DNA from: Fusarium oxysporum f. sp. lycopersici 4287
Taxonomy: Eukaryota; Ascomycota; Sordariomycetes; Hypocreales; Nectriaceae
Assembly (NCBI RefSeq): GCF_000149955.1
Contig: NC_030990.1
Span: 4,515,482 to 4,579,481, forward strand
Reading direction: 5' to 3'
Length of the DNA stretch: 64,000 bases
The notes under the pieces: generated by a model
What the model saw: only the letters and a program-made list of their open reading frames with translations
The model's database searches: none
Told to the model about the DNA's origin: nothing
Shown here: piece by piece, positions 63,349-64,000 of the stretch
Layout: each line of letters begins with the position of its first letter
Numbering within the stretch: position 1 is the first letter of the stretch
Made by a program: the position numbers and the translations under genes

Positions 63349-64000
63349 CTAGAATTTAAACACCTCCGTAGTTAGAATCCTAGTCTCAATAAACTTGATC
63401 CTGTCATGATCAAGGTGCCAATCCTTTGTCCAAAGCTCGACCCAAGGCGCGAGAAAGCGGTATCCCCCAGTACAGTTACGCCCGCACATCAGGCGAAACA
63501 TCTCTCGCATCCCACGTCCAGTTCTTAACCGATATCTCGCAGTATCAGTCAGATCCAAAAGGTTTTCTGCAGTGTATATGATGTGTGCAGCCATAGAAGC
63601 TGCCATGGGTGCAGCATAGCTTGTTCCCGATTTCCGTCCACCTCCAAGTTCAAGTGCTATACCTAAAATCATGAAGTTATCATCTGTAGATTCGGGCTCT
63701 GGGCTGATCCCTCCATCCTTTCCATTTCCGTCTGAAGCATGGATGCAGATCACAGAGTCATGATTTGCAGGAAATGTTCTGGGGCCGTGGCTACCATGAT
63801 TTGCAGCTGCAGCCAAAAAGATCGTAGACTTGGCCTTTTCGATTGCTGCGTCGATATCTCTATATGCAGCTTTGAGTTTAGTATCGTTTATCAGGCTGTC
63901 AGAGGTAAGCCCGAATGACATTGAGATGATATCAACGTCCCAAACATCAACCGCGTAGGTGATAGCCTAAGAATCACGTCAGTCAGATAGAGACTTGTAG
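63349..64000 (-). CDS. Subtilisin-like (S8) serine protease, C-terminal part, cut by window edge
   Basis: The last exon (63349-63966) carries the C-terminal half of an S8 protease: DIISMSFGLTSDS, AAAANHGSHGPRTFPANHDS with the oxyanion-hole Asn, and the nucleophile motif GTSYAAPMAASMAA. About 80 residues follow to the stop. An intron acceptor (TTCTTAG) lies at its upstream edge, and the Asp and His of the triad must be off the window. No signal peptide region is visible here, and the CIHASDGNGKDGGISP-type loop is seen in intracellular fungal S8 proteases that sit behind N-terminal regulatory domains. The gene is convergent with the 289-residue putative gasdermin. Proteolytic activation of that neighbour is a reasonable but unproven role. 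Confidence 0.8.

Overview
The window looks like a piece of a filamentous ascomycete genome, most likely a Fusarium-type Sordariomycete. The genes are split by 45-70 bp introns with GTRAGT-like donors, CTAAC/CTRAC branch sites and YAG acceptors. Zn2Cys6 regulators, Dal5-like transporters, STAND-type relics and AT-rich patches that look mutated by RIP are all present. The genus is an inference from gene content. The sequence is a draft assembly: a run of exactly 100 N (61007-61106) interrupts one gene, and several genes carry single-base frameshifts that may be either true decay or base-calling errors.

Layout. 1-5235: two Zn2Cys6 regulators (the first cut by the window edge), an intact GNAT acetyltransferase, and a relic of an aspartate aminotransferase. 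5236-7841: a possible insertion with 14-bp flanking repeats, and a coiled-coil gene broken by one stop codon. 7866-15681: MFS transporter, divergent Zn2Cys6 regulator, mitochondrial FAD-linked D-2-hydroxyacid dehydrogenase and an HpcH/HpaI-type aldolase, with shared palindromic promoter motifs. 16213-22845: a frameshifted unknown gene, a methyltransferase fragment, a STAND N-terminal-domain relic and an intact gene with a ubiquitin-like domain. 23346-29326: amino-acid permease, relics of a D-amino-acid oxidase and a GNAT, an aspartate-type aminotransferase and a second HpcH/HpaI aldolase. 30032-40104: second Dal5-like transporter, two Zn2Cys6 regulators, an NAD-dependent D-2-hydroxyacid dehydrogenase and an FMN-dependent 2-hydroxyacid oxidase with a peroxisomal C-terminus but a frameshift. 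40951-42145: GLEYA adhesin with Thr-rich tandem repeats. 42418-49323: third Dal5-like transporter, an M20-type N-carbamoyl amino acid/ureido-acid amidohydrolase and a Zn2Cys6 regulator. 50444-51507: ankyrin protein. 54919-59973: a large NRPS-like protein with the architecture of poly-amino-acid (Pls) synthetases. 60354-61985: type II membrane glycosyltransferase-like protein. 62404-64000: a small protein convergent with a subtilisin-like protease, a pairing that resembles fungal gasdermin/protease cell-death modules.

How the genes fit together. From 7.9 to 49.3 kb the window is a patchwork of small catabolic modules, most with a transporter, one or two enzymes and a Zn2Cys6 regulator. The enzymes (transaminase, two retro-aldolases, three 2-hydroxyacid dehydrogenases or oxidases) could together turn a hydroxylated amino acid or hydroxy acid into pyruvate and glyoxylate-type products, then interconvert the 2-hydroxy and 2-oxo acids in cytosol, mitochondrion and peroxisome. 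This pathway is an inference. A convergent aminotransferase/acetyltransferase pair seems to have been duplicated in inverted orientation, each copy losing the opposite partner. The strongest candidates for undescribed biology are the putative gasdermin-subtilisin pair at the right end, the Pls-like synthetase, and the reciprocal decay of the duplicated pair.
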